Assembly: GCA_021157815.1 (NCBI GenBank) | Contig: JAGGVT010000093.1 | Location: 1-32,489 of the forward strand | DNA from: a bacterium | Lineage (GTDB): Bacteria > JAJVIF01 > JAGGVT01 | Direction: 5' to 3' | DNA: 32,489 nucleotides | Part shown: in pieces, positions 24,262-32,244 of the stretch | How the letters are laid out: the number at the start of each line of letters is the position of its first letter | Position numbering within the stretch: the first letter of the stretch is position 1 | Position numbers and translations under genes: made by a program | Notes under the pieces: generated by a model | Databases searched by the model: none | What the model was told of the DNA's origin: nothing | Seen by the model: only the letters and a program-made list of their open reading frames with translations

Positions 24262-25595
24262 CAGTGACGACCCATTCCTCCCGCTCCCGCAGGCCTGTTC
24301 TTGGTTCTTTCCTCAAATCGCTTTCGCCATGCGCTTTCGTACTCCATCTCATTTATTGCAACCGTTTCACCCTCCTGCAAACCTCGTACGATTTCAATAA
24401 TCTCGCCATCTGTAATACCCACCTCAACATTTCGAATTTCCGTACTGCCATCATCTTTGATAACTGACACAGTCGGCTTTCCCTCTTCTCTGGATACAGC
24501 GCCTATTGGAATCGTGAGAGCATCCTGAACTTCAGCCATCAATATTTCCACGTCTGCTGTCATTTCCGGTTTGAGAAGAGATTTATTTTTGCTCAGCAAT
24601 TCGATTCTGACTTCGAAAGTAATGACGTTTGATTGATTAATGCCTTTTTGCGCGATGCGATCCACAACACCTTTAAACTGCTTTCCAATAAAGGCGTCAG
24701 CGGAAACATTCACCGCCTGTCCCTGTTCAATTCTGCCTATATCGCTTTCATCAACGTATGCCAGCACGAACAATCGTGACAGATCCGATAAAGTCAGAAT
24801 CGTGGTTCCACCACCGACATTGCTGATGCCTGACGATATAATCTGGCCAATCTGAACCTGCCTGCCAGTAACAATGCCATCAATGGGAGCGTAAACTTTC
24901 GTATCTGTCAATCTCTGTTCAATAGTGGAAAGGTTAATCCGCGCGGATTCAACATCCGATTCAGCGAGGCGCAAATCCTGTCGTTTCAGTTCAAGCGCGG
25001 CTTCATCTGTTTTCAATTCCTCCAATCTAATTGTGGCATTGGTTAAATCAGCTTCCGCTTTTTGCGCAGCGGTTTCAGCTGTTTCGTATTCCTCCTGGCT
25101 TGCCAGTTTCTGATCGTAAAGCTGTTGCACCCTGTCAGCCTTGGCATGCGCATCCCGCGAACGGGTAACCGCGGTATTATGATCAACCTCAGCTCGCGCC
25201 TGAGCATTTACAAGATCATCCTGCGCGATTGTTAGATTCAATTTGGCTTTCGCAAGTCTTGCAACGGATGCTGAAAGCGTAACATTCGCTTTTTGAACAT
25301 TGCGCTCCTCATCGGCAGGATCCAATTCAGCGACCAAATCATCCTTCTTAACCTTATCACTTATATCAAACGGCAAAGTGATAACCTCACCGCTCGCCTT
25401 GCATTTTATCTGGACATCCAGGTTCGAAACTATCCTGCCCGTTGATTCAACCTGCAATTTTATCGATTTGCGTTCGACAACAGCGTTTTTCTTTTCAGAT
25501 GATTTTGCAGCGCTTTTATCTCCTGAGGCATTTTGGCAACTCAGAGCGCACATTGCCAGAATTGAAACGATAATAATCGTTATATACTTTTTCAT
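24261..25595 (-). CDS. MacA/HlyD-type periplasmic adaptor, putative lipoprotein
   Basis: The protein is 444 aa. The signal peptide ends ALSC, a possible lipobox with Cys20. An N-terminal barrel strand (VESTGRIVS) is followed by a lipoyl half (CKASGEVITLPF ~65), a long coiled-coil hairpin (~100-235, rich in A/E/K heptads) and the second lipoyl half (VYAPIDGIVTGRQVQIGQ). A beta-barrel and membrane-proximal domain close the protein. It bridges permease and TolC. The first gene of the four-gene minus-strand operon, it has GAGG six bases before the ATG. The C-terminal tail is unusually basic and Gly-rich. Confidence 0.9.
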   Translation of the reverse strand: MKKYITIIIVSILAMCALSCQNASGDKSAAKSSEKKNAVVERKSIKLQVESTGRIVSNLDVQIKCKASGEVITLPFDISDKVKKDDLVAELDPADEERNVQKANVTLSASVARLAKAKLNLTIAQDDLVNAQARAEVDHNTAVTRSRDAHAKADRVQQLYDQKLASQEEYETAETAAQKAEADLTNATIRLEELKTDEAALELKRQDLRLAESDVESARINLSTIEQRLTDTKVYAPIDGIVTGRQVQIGQIISSGISNVGGGTTILTLSDLSRLFVLAYVDESDIGRIEQGQAVNVSADAFIGKQFKGVVDRIAQKGINQSNVITFEVRIELLSKNKSLLKPEMTADVEILMAEVQDALTIPIGAVSREEGKPTVSVIKDDGSTEIRNVEVGITDGEIIEIVRGLQEGETVAINEMEYESAWRKRFEERTKNRPAGAGGMGRH

Positions 25596-25619
25596 GTCCG
25601 ACCTCTTGGAGGATAGACG

Positions 25620-25625
25620 ATTATA
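25620..25625 (-). promoter_or_regulatory. -10 hexamer of the efflux operon
   Basis: The minus strand reads TATAAT 25-30 bases before the adaptor start codon. The -35 is not convincing at standard spacing. Confidence 0.4.
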
Positions 25626-25687
25626 ATCTCCTACTGTTCCGTAATTGATTAAGATTGTAACACATCGGCTGGGAATTCAAATTCCGT

Positions 25688-26599
25688 TCATACCGAACCG
25701 CGCATAATATTGCGCATCACGTAAAACATCATATATGGATTGGCATTGAGGCGCCTTCTGAGATAGGCAACACCGTCATCCCACCTTTCGCAAAACGGCA
25801 GATAATACCTGACTGCATAATTCTTCTTTCTAAGTTCATTTACAATTCGACCTCGCGGAACCCCCAGGAGCAGCTGAAATTCAAACCGCTCACGCGGGAT
25901 ATCCCATTCCTCAATATAATCAACCGCCCGGCGTATTATCGTTTCATCATGAGTGCCAATCTGCACGATATGCCCCTTGTCGAAAAGCTTTTTCATCAGC
26001 GCGAGAAGGTTTTCCTTCATCGCCGGTTTGGTTTGATATACATATCGCGGAACATCGTAAATCCCGATGCACAACCGGACTGTTGCCGTTATGCCATCCA
26101 GTAAATCAATATCAGCATTCGTGCGCCAGAGTTTTGTCTGCAGGACTATTCCTGTTGACGGATATTTCTCTACCATCTCACGATAAAGTTTCAGCGTAAA
26201 ATCAGTCTGGTCGGTATCCTCCATATCAATTGTAACCACGATGTTCTTCTCCACACCCTTCTTGATTATCGATTCGACATTGTCATGGCAAATGTCATGG
26301 CCTACATAAAATCCCATGTGTCCCAGCTTGATGGACACTGTCGCGTGATTACGGCTTCCAAGAGCATCAATGGTTCGAAGGTAAAGATCACACGCCGCGT
26401 GAGCATCCTCCTCTCTGTCAACCTCCTCCCCAAGGACATCGAGTGTTGATAAAATCCCACGAGTTTTAAAGAGTTTGTCAGCGACGTCAATAGCGGACTG
26501 CATTGTTGCGCCTGTTACATAAGGGCGCGCGAAGAAAATAATCATCGGATTGGGAATCAGGTTTAGAAGCACAATTTTAATGTTGCCCATGTTTATCAT
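25688..26599 (-). CDS. Proline dehydrogenase-like protein
   Basis: The protein is 303 aa from ATG 26599, the usual length of monofunctional PRODH. The track's 334 aa ORF starts at 26692, but a promoter lies inside that extension. ATG 26590 is an alternative. The PRODH barrel motifs are present: TLDVLGEE, SIKLG, VTIDMED, VLQTKLWRT, GTHDETII and the C-terminal LRRRLNANP whose arginines bind substrate carboxylate in PutA. The enzyme oxidises proline to pyrroline-5-carboxylate with FAD. Odd: the KGAY motif, whose Lys contacts flavin, reads CIGIY, so the Lys is Ile. No P5C dehydrogenase gene is nearby. Confidence 0.8.
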   Translation of the reverse strand: MINMGNIKIVLLNLIPNPMIIFFARPYVTGATMQSAIDVADKLFKTRGILSTLDVLGEEVDREEDAHAACDLYLRTIDALGSRNHATVSIKLGHMGFYVGHDICHDNVESIIKKGVEKNIVVTIDMEDTDQTDFTLKLYREMVEKYPSTGIVLQTKLWRTNADIDLLDGITATVRLCIGIYDVPRYVYQTKPAMKENLLALMKKLFDKGHIVQIGTHDETIIRRAVDYIEEWDIPRERFEFQLLLGVPRGRIVNELRKKNYAVRYYLPFCERWDDGVAYLRRRLNANPYMMFYVMRNIMRGSV

Positions 26600-26954
26600 A
26601 ATTTCCGTTTGGATGCATAACAAAAAATCGCCCCGGCAGACAGGTCCACTCAAAGCATGCAGATTATACAATTTCATTGATTCATTTCGCAAATCACTAC
26701 TGTCTGTTTAAAACAGAAATAACTGAGAATACTCCACGATGGTAGTAAAAAGGGAACTGTTGGTTTTATCTGGCTTAAAGAACATCATCCCTGGCCCATC
26801 GTCCTGCATCAGGAGAGGGGAGAGAGATTACTCTTACCCCCCACTCTCCGCATAGAGTTTCCCTGCCCCCACTTAGGGGGTACCATTATTATTCTTGACA
26901 ATGTTTAAACCATGTCCGTGGACAAAACAAGTAGAGGGGCCGGGAGTGAGGTTC
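26600..26954. other. 355 bp gap between the PRODH-like and EF-G-like genes
   Basis: 26600-26692 is the leader and promoter of the PRODH-like gene. Further right are a C/G-rich imperfect hairpin (gagaggggagagag ... accccccactctc, ~26813-26849) and a small ccccacttaggggg stem. They may end the EF-G-like transcript, but no T-run follows. I see no gene. Confidence 0.5.
26663..26692 (-). promoter_or_regulatory. Candidate promoter of the PRODH-like gene
   Basis: On the minus strand TTGCGA is followed after 18 bp by TATAAT. The predicted start near 26656 lies downstream of the longest-ORF ATG, so translation must begin at 26599 or 26590. Confidence 0.5.
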
Positions 26955-29036
26955 TTAATCCTCGACCTCTTCCTTATCCGATTTGCGGCGGTCTATTATT
27001 TTTTGGGCTGCGTCGTGGCCGACTTCGTCGTAGTGGCTGAATTCGATTTCGAATGTGCCTCGTCCGGATGTGATTGAATTAAGGTCGGCGACGTAATTCT
27101 GCAGTTCGGCTAGAGGAATTGTCGCCATGATTACCTGCAGGGAGCCTCGCGCCTCCATGTTCTGGATTCGCGCGCGTTTTGAATTCAGATCGCCCATGAT
27201 ATCGCCCATGTATTCCTCTGGGATGTAGATAGTTGTGTTATAGACAGGCTCAAGAAGGATTGGATTCGCTTCCATCCATCCCTTTTTGAAACTGAGTCGC
27301 GCCGCCTGTTTGAAAGCGATTTCCTTCGAGTCAACTTTGTGGTATGAACCGAAGAAAAGAGTCGCTTTGAAATCGGTCGCGGGATATCCCGCGAGGGGGC
27401 CTTCGACCATGTATTCTCTCAACCCCTTTTCAACTGCTGGAATGAAAGAGTTCGGGATGACTCCGCCGACTATGGCATCGACGAATTCAAATCCTGCGCC
27501 GCGTTCCATAGGCTCGTAGCGGATGTAGACATCGCCGTACTGTCCCGCGCCTCCGGTCTGTTTCTTGTGCTTGCCCTGCGCCTCAGACTTTCCCTTGATT
27601 GTTTCGCGATATGCGATTTCAGGGGTTTTGGTGTCAACGCCGACATTGAATCGTCGTTTAAGCTTTTGCAGGGCGACTGCGAGATGGTTCGGCCCCATTC
27701 CGTTGAGAATCAATTCATGAGTTTCCTGGTTCCTGTCCCAGATGAGAGTGGGGTCCTCTTCGGTCAGTTTGGTCAGCCCGGTTGTGATTCGCTGCTCGTC
27801 ATCGCGGGATTTTGGAGTAAGCGCGAGGGAATAAATCGGCTGTGGGAAGTCGATTGGCGCATACACAACAGGCTTATCGGCTTTGGTTATGGTGTCGCTG
27901 GTGTTTGTTACGGTGAGTTTCACAAGAACGCCGATATCGCCGGCGATAATCTCTTTTACAGTCTCATGCTCCTTGCCTTTGAGTTTAATAAGCGCGCCGA
28001 TTTTTTCCTTTTCGCCTCGTGATGTGTTGAACAGGTTGCTGTCGGCTGAGATTTTACCCGAGAATACACGCACGATGTTGATTCGTCCGGCGAACGGGTC
28101 GATTGTGGTTTTCACTACAAACGCGCTGACAGGCGCATTGGGGTCAGGATCACGAGTTTCTTTTTCCTCTGTTCCCGGTTTCAACCCCTCTTTCGGGGGA
28201 AATTCAGCCGGGGATGGGAACATGTTGACAAGAGCGTCGGTAAGCGGCATGACTCCGTTGTTCAAAGTTCCGCTGCCTGCGAAAACAGGAATAATCTCAC
28301 CGGATTTAATGGATTCTTTCAGCACTTTGAAGAAATCCTCAGGCGGGATGTCCTCATCCGAGAGATATTTCTCCATGAGCTCCTCATCGTTTTCGGCGAT
28401 TTTTTCAATCGTTTCAACTCGAAGAGTTTCGACAATGTCAGCCATGTCAGCGGGGATATCCTCTTCGCGGATTTTTTTGCCGTCACCCTCGGGATAAATC
28501 GCTTTCTGTTTGAGAAGATCAACGACACCCTTGAATCCTTCCTCTTTGCCAATAGGGATAGTAAGGGGCATCGCGCCTTTGAAAACCTCTTTGACCTGCT
28601 GGAAAACGCGGTCGAAATCAGCGCGTTCCCTGTCCATTTTGCTGATGAAAATGGCGCGAGCGTGGTTGCCGCTTATCGCGAATGAATTGACCTTCTCGGT
28701 CATGACCTCGACACCGTCAACGGCGCTGATAACTATAACCGCGATATCAGCAGCTCTGAATGAGGCGCGAGCGTCGTTGATAAAGTCAGGGAATCCAGGG
28801 GTGTCTATCAGGTTAATTACTGAGCCATTGTGTTTAACGGGATAAAACGATGATGAAACCGAGATTTTGCGTTCGATTTCATCCTCAAGGAAGTCCATTA
28901 CAGTGTTGCCTTCATCTGTTTTGCCCAGGCGATTTGTTTCGCCTGTGTTGTATATCATTGCCTCCGCAATGGAGGTTTTCCCGCATCCGCCATGTCCCGC
29001 GAGGACAACATTCCTGAAATCATTCACGCTTGCCAT
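26955..29036 (-). CDS. EF-G-like translational GTPase (non-canonical, EF-G-2 type)
   Basis: The protein is 693 aa. ATG 29036 (MASVNDFRNV) is chosen because GGAG is 10 bases upstream; the 716 aa ORF lacks this. Domain order is that of EF-G: GTPase (1-~280), domain II, III, IV (~470-600: GGAGQYGDVYIRYEP) and V. Differences from the housekeeping factor are G1 GHGGCGKT (14-21) in place of AHIDAGKTT, switch II DTPGFPDF with Phe82 for the catalytic His, and G4 SKMD for NKMD. This fits the EF-G-2-like branch of poorly understood ribosome-linked GTPases. It is monocistronic, divergent from the XRE/S24 regulator. Confidence 0.88.
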   Translation of the reverse strand: MASVNDFRNVVLAGHGGCGKTSIAEAMIYNTGETNRLGKTDEGNTVMDFLEDEIERKISVSSSFYPVKHNGSVINLIDTPGFPDFINDARASFRAADIAVIVISAVDGVEVMTEKVNSFAISGNHARAIFISKMDRERADFDRVFQQVKEVFKGAMPLTIPIGKEEGFKGVVDLLKQKAIYPEGDGKKIREEDIPADMADIVETLRVETIEKIAENDEELMEKYLSDEDIPPEDFFKVLKESIKSGEIIPVFAGSGTLNNGVMPLTDALVNMFPSPAEFPPKEGLKPGTEEKETRDPDPNAPVSAFVVKTTIDPFAGRINIVRVFSGKISADSNLFNTSRGEKEKIGALIKLKGKEHETVKEIIAGDIGVLVKLTVTNTSDTITKADKPVVYAPIDFPQPIYSLALTPKSRDDEQRITTGLTKLTEEDPTLIWDRNQETHELILNGMGPNHLAVALQKLKRRFNVGVDTKTPEIAYRETIKGKSEAQGKHKKQTGGAGQYGDVYIRYEPMERGAGFEFVDAIVGGVIPNSFIPAVEKGLREYMVEGPLAGYPATDFKATLFFGSYHKVDSKEIAFKQAARLSFKKGWMEANPILLEPVYNTTIYIPEEYMGDIMGDLNSKRARIQNMEARGSLQVIMATIPLAELQNYVADLNSITSGRGTFEIEFSHYDEVGHDAAQKIIDRRKSDKEEVED

Positions 29037-29117
29037 TAATGTAATTCTCCTTGAAATACGCAACGCGCAGCTAGCCAAAAAATGACACCCATGCATGGAT
29101 GCCAACGCAAAGCATGA

Positions 29118-29146
29118 ATCATATCAAAATGGAGGGTGAAATACAA
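29118..29146 (-). promoter_or_regulatory. Candidate promoter of the EF-G-like gene
   Basis: On the minus strand TTGTAT is followed after 17 bp by TATGAT, ~82 bp before the ATG. It overlaps the first AGGGTGAAA repeat, which could be an operator half. Confidence 0.45.
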
Positions 29147-29235
29147 ACCGGAAAGGGTGAAATTTAGGTTAGCAAGTTAGTAAGTTAGTAAGTTTAGTAT
29201 AGGGGGAATTATCGAGTTGTGCCTCTTCGGATGTT

Positions 29236-29265
29236 TTGAATTTAACATGCAAGCCGGGATATAAT
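29236..29265 (+). promoter_or_regulatory. Upstream sigma-70-like promoter
   Basis: TTGAAT-18-TATAAT, pointing toward the regulator gene but 440 bp away with no ORF between. It could drive an untranslated RNA or a longer regulator transcript. Confidence 0.3.
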
Positions 29266-29666
29266 GCGAAAAATGGAATTTCATATACCAGAGCTAATCA
29301 TTTGAAATGCCGTAATTTTGCAGATGCCGGTTATAATGCGGGTTTGCGCATGATTGAATGTGTATCCGGGGTAAGTGCTTAATATATGAAATAAATAATT
29401 TCAGATTAGTGATTAAAATTACCATGCAAGGTGATTTGAAATACCGTCTGGCGCAACGGTTCGCCCGGAATAATATAGCCAGTATTTCATGAATGGTATA
29501 ATATATTCTATGCTGTTGGCGGCATCTGTTCGAAGCGGCCTGATTATATCTGCGATGCATTATAAATTTTTGCGCATGGTATAATTCAAACCGATAAAGC
29601 TATATAATATTATCGCATGGGTATAATATATATCTACCAAACGGTTGCGTCGTTATGCCGTTTATA

Positions 29667-29695
29667 TTGCATATTTTATTCCGTCGTGATATAAT
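29667..29695 (+). promoter_or_regulatory. Promoter of the XRE/S24 regulator, predicting a leaderless mRNA
   Basis: TTGCAT-17-TATAAT is a strong match. The -10 ends at 29695 and the ATG is at 29705, so transcription would start 1-3 bases before the start codon. No Shine-Dalgarno sequence is present between them. Confidence 0.6.
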
Positions 29696-29704
29696 GACCT
29701 AACT

Positions 29705-30436
29705 ATGAGTAAAGACCAGGGCAGAATAATCCGGCTGGCAAGAGTTAAAAAAGGCTGGAATCAACAGGATTTGGGCGAGCGAACAGGGATTGTGCAGTCG
29801 TTGATAAGCCGTTATGAAAACGGTGTGAGAAACATCCCAAAACATGACCTGAAAAAGATCAAAAGAGCGCTTGGGCTACGTGATGAGGATTTAATGCCGG
29901 ATGCCGATGAGCGAATCTTTTCGGAAATTCTCGATGAAAGACGGGATCGCCGCCGCGATGTGGTAAAAAAGGATTTCCTTCACTTCCTGAAGGAACTCGA
30001 CAAGCTTGGCGGTCGTTTAAGCGAAATAACAGGCGGGGAAATTCAGACTCCGGTGCTGACTGATATTCCGGTTGGATGCCCGGTTCCGGTAATTGATGAT
30101 AAATACATGGACAGGACGGAATCGCTGCCGCTCGGATGGGCTGAATCTGAGAAATTATTCGGCTTGGTTTTAAAGGATGATTCAATGAATGGCTTGGGAT
30201 TGCATTCCGGCGACACTGTTTTTGTTAATCGTGAAAATATTGAAATCGGCGGCCAGGGCAAGGTCATGGCGATTGGCACGAAAAAAGGCCTGCTCATACG
30301 GACTGTTGTACAGCATAATGACAAGCTTCGATTAATCGCTGAGAATCCACGTTTCGAGGTTCAGGAAATCTCCACCGATGGGGTTCATATCTATGGAACT
30401 CTTATCAAGTATATTTCCAAGGCAAAGCTTGGGTAA
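29705..30436 (+). CDS. XRE-family regulator with degenerate S24 (LexA-like) domain
   Basis: The protein is 243 aa. Residues ~7-60 form an XRE helix-turn-helix (LARVKKGWNQQDLGERTGI...ISRYENG). A charged linker follows (~65-110), then an S24/LexA-like fold (~115-240). The nucleophile Ser160 is present (DDSMNGLGLHSGD). The Lys of the dyad aligns with Arg199 (LLIRTV), and the Ala-Gly cleavage site aligns with Val123-Gly124 (DIPVGCPVPV). It is a CI-like repressor by architecture, probably unable to autocleave, so induction would need another signal. No phage genes are adjacent. It lies divergently to the EF-G-like gene and may control itself and that gene through the shared gap. Confidence 0.85.
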   Translation: MSKDQGRIIRLARVKKGWNQQDLGERTGIVQSLISRYENGVRNIPKHDLKKIKRALGLRDEDLMPDADERIFSEILDERRDRRRDVVKKDFLHFLKELDKLGGRLSEITGGEIQTPVLTDIPVGCPVPVIDDKYMDRTESLPLGWAESEKLFGLVLKDDSMNGLGLHSGDTVFVNRENIEIGGQGKVMAIGTKKGLLIRTVVQHNDKLRLIAENPRFEVQEISTDGVHIYGTLIKYISKAKLG

Positions 30437-30463
30437 AAGTTGCAGGAAAAAGATCAAGATCCT

Positions 30464-30535
30464 GTCATTCCTGCGAAACAAATTTCTGTCATTCCAACGA
30501 AACAGGATTGTGTCATTCCCGCGAACGGGCTTGTT
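30464..30535. repeat. Three REP half-sites at 24 bp spacing
   Basis: gtcattcctgcgaaac, gtcattccaacgaaac and gtcattcccgcgaacg begin at 30464, 30488 and 30512, exactly 24 bp apart. The third merges with the REP that hosts the next element. Confidence 0.65.
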
Positions 30536-30656
30536 GAAAAAGCTTGTTTTATCCCGAACCGTAGGGTCAGCCCTCTGTGGCTGCCCTGTATTTACAGCAA
30601 ACCTAAAGGCAGGCACAGAGACCTGCCCCTACATAATTAGGTTTTTCAACAGTCCC
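30527..30656. mobile_element. ~130 bp inverted-repeat element, copy 2 (inverted), in a REP
   Basis: Ends gggcttgttgaaaaa / tttttcaacagtccc. The interior carries gtagggtcagccc...ggctgccct and aggcaggcacag...ctgcccctac blocks like copy 1. The flanks cattcccgcgaa and gaaagcgggaatc are the two halves of a REP. Confidence 0.7.
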
Positions 30657-30703
30657 GAAAGCGGGAATCTATTTTCTTACACCAAACTTAGAAACAAGAT
30701 TCC

Positions 30704-30728
30704 GTCATTCCCGCGAAAGCGGGAATCC
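30704..30728. repeat. Intact REP palindrome
   Basis: Identical 25 bp to 11360-11384 (gtcattcccgcgaaag + cgggaatcc). Confidence 0.8.
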
Positions 30729-30786
30729 ATTTTTCTTTTTTAAACCAAACTATCGTACAGGTCTTTTCATTCCTGGTTAAAAATTT

Positions 30787-30996
30787 GGTTCTTCAATAAA
30801 TCGTGTGGGGTGAGTTTAGATTGAGTAAAAAATGGGGAATGTCCCTACAAAGTGAATAAACACAGTATAAATAAGGAATTACAGCATAGTATATTGATAA
30901 CATTAGATTTGAAGCCTCGTGTGGACGTACCCCGTTATCGGGGAATGCCCCTTTTTTTACGGGGTGCAAATAACCCACACAGTTTATTGAAGCGCC
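30787..30996. mobile_element. ~210 bp MITE-like element, inverted copy
   Basis: The left end ggttcttcaataaatcgtgtggg equals the complement of the 18818 element's right end. Its right end cccacacagtttattgaagcgcc equals the complement of that element's left end. Internal tggggaatgtccc / ggggaatgcccc form the second pair. Confidence 0.7.
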
Positions 30997-31113
30997 AAAA
31001 ATTTCAATCAACTCAATTTTGTTTTTTGTGAAGCCGTTCGCTAAACCATTTTTATGCTCGTACACCCGTATTATCAGATTTGAACCAGAAGAAAAAATGG
31101 ATTCCCGCTTTAG

Positions 31114-31244
31114 CGGCTGTTGAAAAAGGGCTGAATGTAGGGGGTAGGTCTCTGTGCCTACCCTATATATATTGGCATAAATACAGGGCAACCACGGAGA
31201 GTTGCCCCTACGGTCTGGGATATAACAGGCTTTTTCAACAGCCC
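31114..31244. mobile_element. ~131 bp inverted-repeat element, copy 3, in a REP
   Basis: Interior nearly identical to copy 1 (gtagggggtaggtctctgtg ... gttgcccctacggtctggga). Flanks are gattcccg-ctttag and ctttcg-cgggaatgac: the same split REP, with a one-base difference between the two duplicates. Confidence 0.78.
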
Positions 31245-31263
31245 CTTTCGCGGGAATGACGAG

Positions 31264-31353
31264 GTTATTGGGCCTGGCGGTGTTATTGTGCCTAGCAGTG
31301 TTATTCGGCCTAATGGGGTTATTTTGTCTGACGGTGTTATTCGGCCTGACTTC
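31264..31353. repeat. Degenerate 18 bp tandem repeat, five units
   Basis: gttatt begins at 31264, 31282, 31300, 31318 and 31336, exactly 18 bp apart; units resemble gttattcggcctgacggt. On the minus strand an ORF reads it as a six-residue repeat (ITPxGx), but that ORF has no start signal and enters the mobile element. Confidence 0.75.
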
Positions 31354-31422
31354 GCATTTTCCACAACGCTATTCACAGCATGAATCAGTACTTTCTTCCA
31401 CAACGTGAATCAATGCATTATT

Positions 31423-32163
31423 TCACAGACTGATATCGTAATTCTTTTTGCTTGTAACATCGCGGTTGATTTCAATCATTTTCTCGATTCCCGACCATCC
31501 CATGCTTACAAGGTCATCCAGTTTTTCCATGGGGAAGGGTCCGCCCTCGGCGTTTGCCTGGATTTCGATTATCCGTTTGCGTGATGTCATCACGAGATTC
31601 ATGTCAACCTGCGCGATTGAATCCTCGGAGTATTCCAGGTCAACCATGATTTTGTCCTGCACGATTCCCACGCTGATTGAACCGATATCATCCATGAGGG
31701 GATTTTTCGGTATCAGCCCGGCGGTCAGGCAGTAGTCGATTAGAAGTTTCAGTGCGATGAAGGATGCGTTTACCGCTGCTGTCCGTGTGCCGCCATCAGC
31801 CTGAAGCACCTCGCAGTCGAGGAAAAAGGTTTTATCCTTGATAAACGACAGATTAACGACGCTTCTGAGTGATCTTCCAATCATGCGCTGGATTTCCATT
31901 TGCCGTCCCTGCGCGCGATTTGGCGGGCTGCGATGAGAGCGTGGTTTGGTTGACGCCGGCAGCATGGCATACTCGGCAGTCAGCCAGCCCTCTTTTGACT
32001 TTTTCAGGAATTTCGGAACATTATCCTCAAGCATCGCGGTTGCGAGAATCCACGTGTTGCCGAGGCGATACAGCACACTTCCCGGATTATTTTTCAGGTA
32101 ACCTGTTTCGATTGATATGCTTCTGGTCGCATCAAGCGCTCGTCCGCCGCTTCGTAAGTGCAT
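31423..32163 (-). CDS. rph: Ribonuclease PH
   Basis: The protein is 246 aa, full length. It is the phosphate-dependent 3'-to-5' exonuclease that trims tRNA 3' ends, acting as a hexamer in the cytosol. Motifs: GWLTAEYAMLPASTKPR (59-75), the GRQMEIQRMIGRSLR segment (86-100) with arginines for phosphate binding and oligomerisation, and LDCEVLQADGGTRTAAV. The catalytic Asp region near DDIGSISVGI is present. AAAAGGA lies nine bases before the ATG. The gene is monocistronic and flanked on both sides by repeats. The tail KKNYDISL is short and unremarkable. Confidence 0.95.
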   Translation of the reverse strand: MHLRSGGRALDATRSISIETGYLKNNPGSVLYRLGNTWILATAMLEDNVPKFLKKSKEGWLTAEYAMLPASTKPRSHRSPPNRAQGRQMEIQRMIGRSLRSVVNLSFIKDKTFFLDCEVLQADGGTRTAAVNASFIALKLLIDYCLTAGLIPKNPLMDDIGSISVGIVQDKIMVDLEYSEDSIAQVDMNLVMTSRKRIIEIQANAEGGPFPMEKLDDLVSMGWSGIEKMIEINRDVTSKKNYDISL

Positions 32164-32193
32164 TTTTGTTTGTCCTTTTGTGTAAAGTATTTT

Positions 32194-32218
32194 CCCGGGA
32201 AATGGATTCCCGGGCTAC
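32194..32218. repeat. Half copy of the gtagcccggg palindrome
   Basis: cccgggaaatggattccc + gggctac matches the right arm of the 18503-18578 palindrome. It forms a shorter self-complementary hairpin upstream of rph. Confidence 0.65.
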
Positions 32219-32244
32219 ATATTTTCTTTTCGAACCTGCCAAAT

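Larger units (their letters stand above)
29037..29704. other. 668 bp AT-rich divergent regulatory region
   Basis: It lies between the EF-G-like and regulator genes. It holds the EF-G-like promoter, a direct repeat AGGGTGAAA at 29133 and 29154 (21 bp apart), three RRGTTAGY octamers (29167-29190), and a series of TATAAT hexamers at 29260, 29332, 29497, 29580, 29603, 29622 and 29690. Only the first and last have a -35 at good spacing. Short related strings recur (gcatggtataat; tttgaaatgccg / tttgaaataccg). The single ORF in it (88 aa, minus) has no support. Confidence 0.6.
30437..31422. other. 986 bp non-coding repeat cluster
   Basis: It contains, in order, three REP halves at exact 24 bp intervals (30464, 30488, 30512), the inverted ~130 bp element (30527-30656), an intact REP (30704-30728) and the inverted MITE-like copy (30787-30996). 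Then come the third ~130 bp element (31114-31244) and an 18 bp x5 tandem repeat (31264-31353). The listed ORFs (94-132 aa) run through these elements and are not supported. Confidence 0.75.

Noticed and set aside
26600-26692. 31-codon extension of the PRODH-like protein
   Set aside because: A TTGCGA-18-TATAAT promoter lies within it, and family members begin at about MxNIKxxLLNLIP.
29037-29105. 23-codon extension of the EF-G-like protein
   Set aside because: The family starts at the short N-terminus before the G1 motif, and GGAG sits before ATG 29036.
29705-30436. Regulator as a sign of an integrated prophage
   Set aside because: No integrase, structural or lysis genes are nearby; neighbours are housekeeping genes.
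30793-31403. 132 aa and 81 aa minus-strand ORFs
   Set aside because: They run through mobile repeats and the 18 bp array, and neither has start signals.
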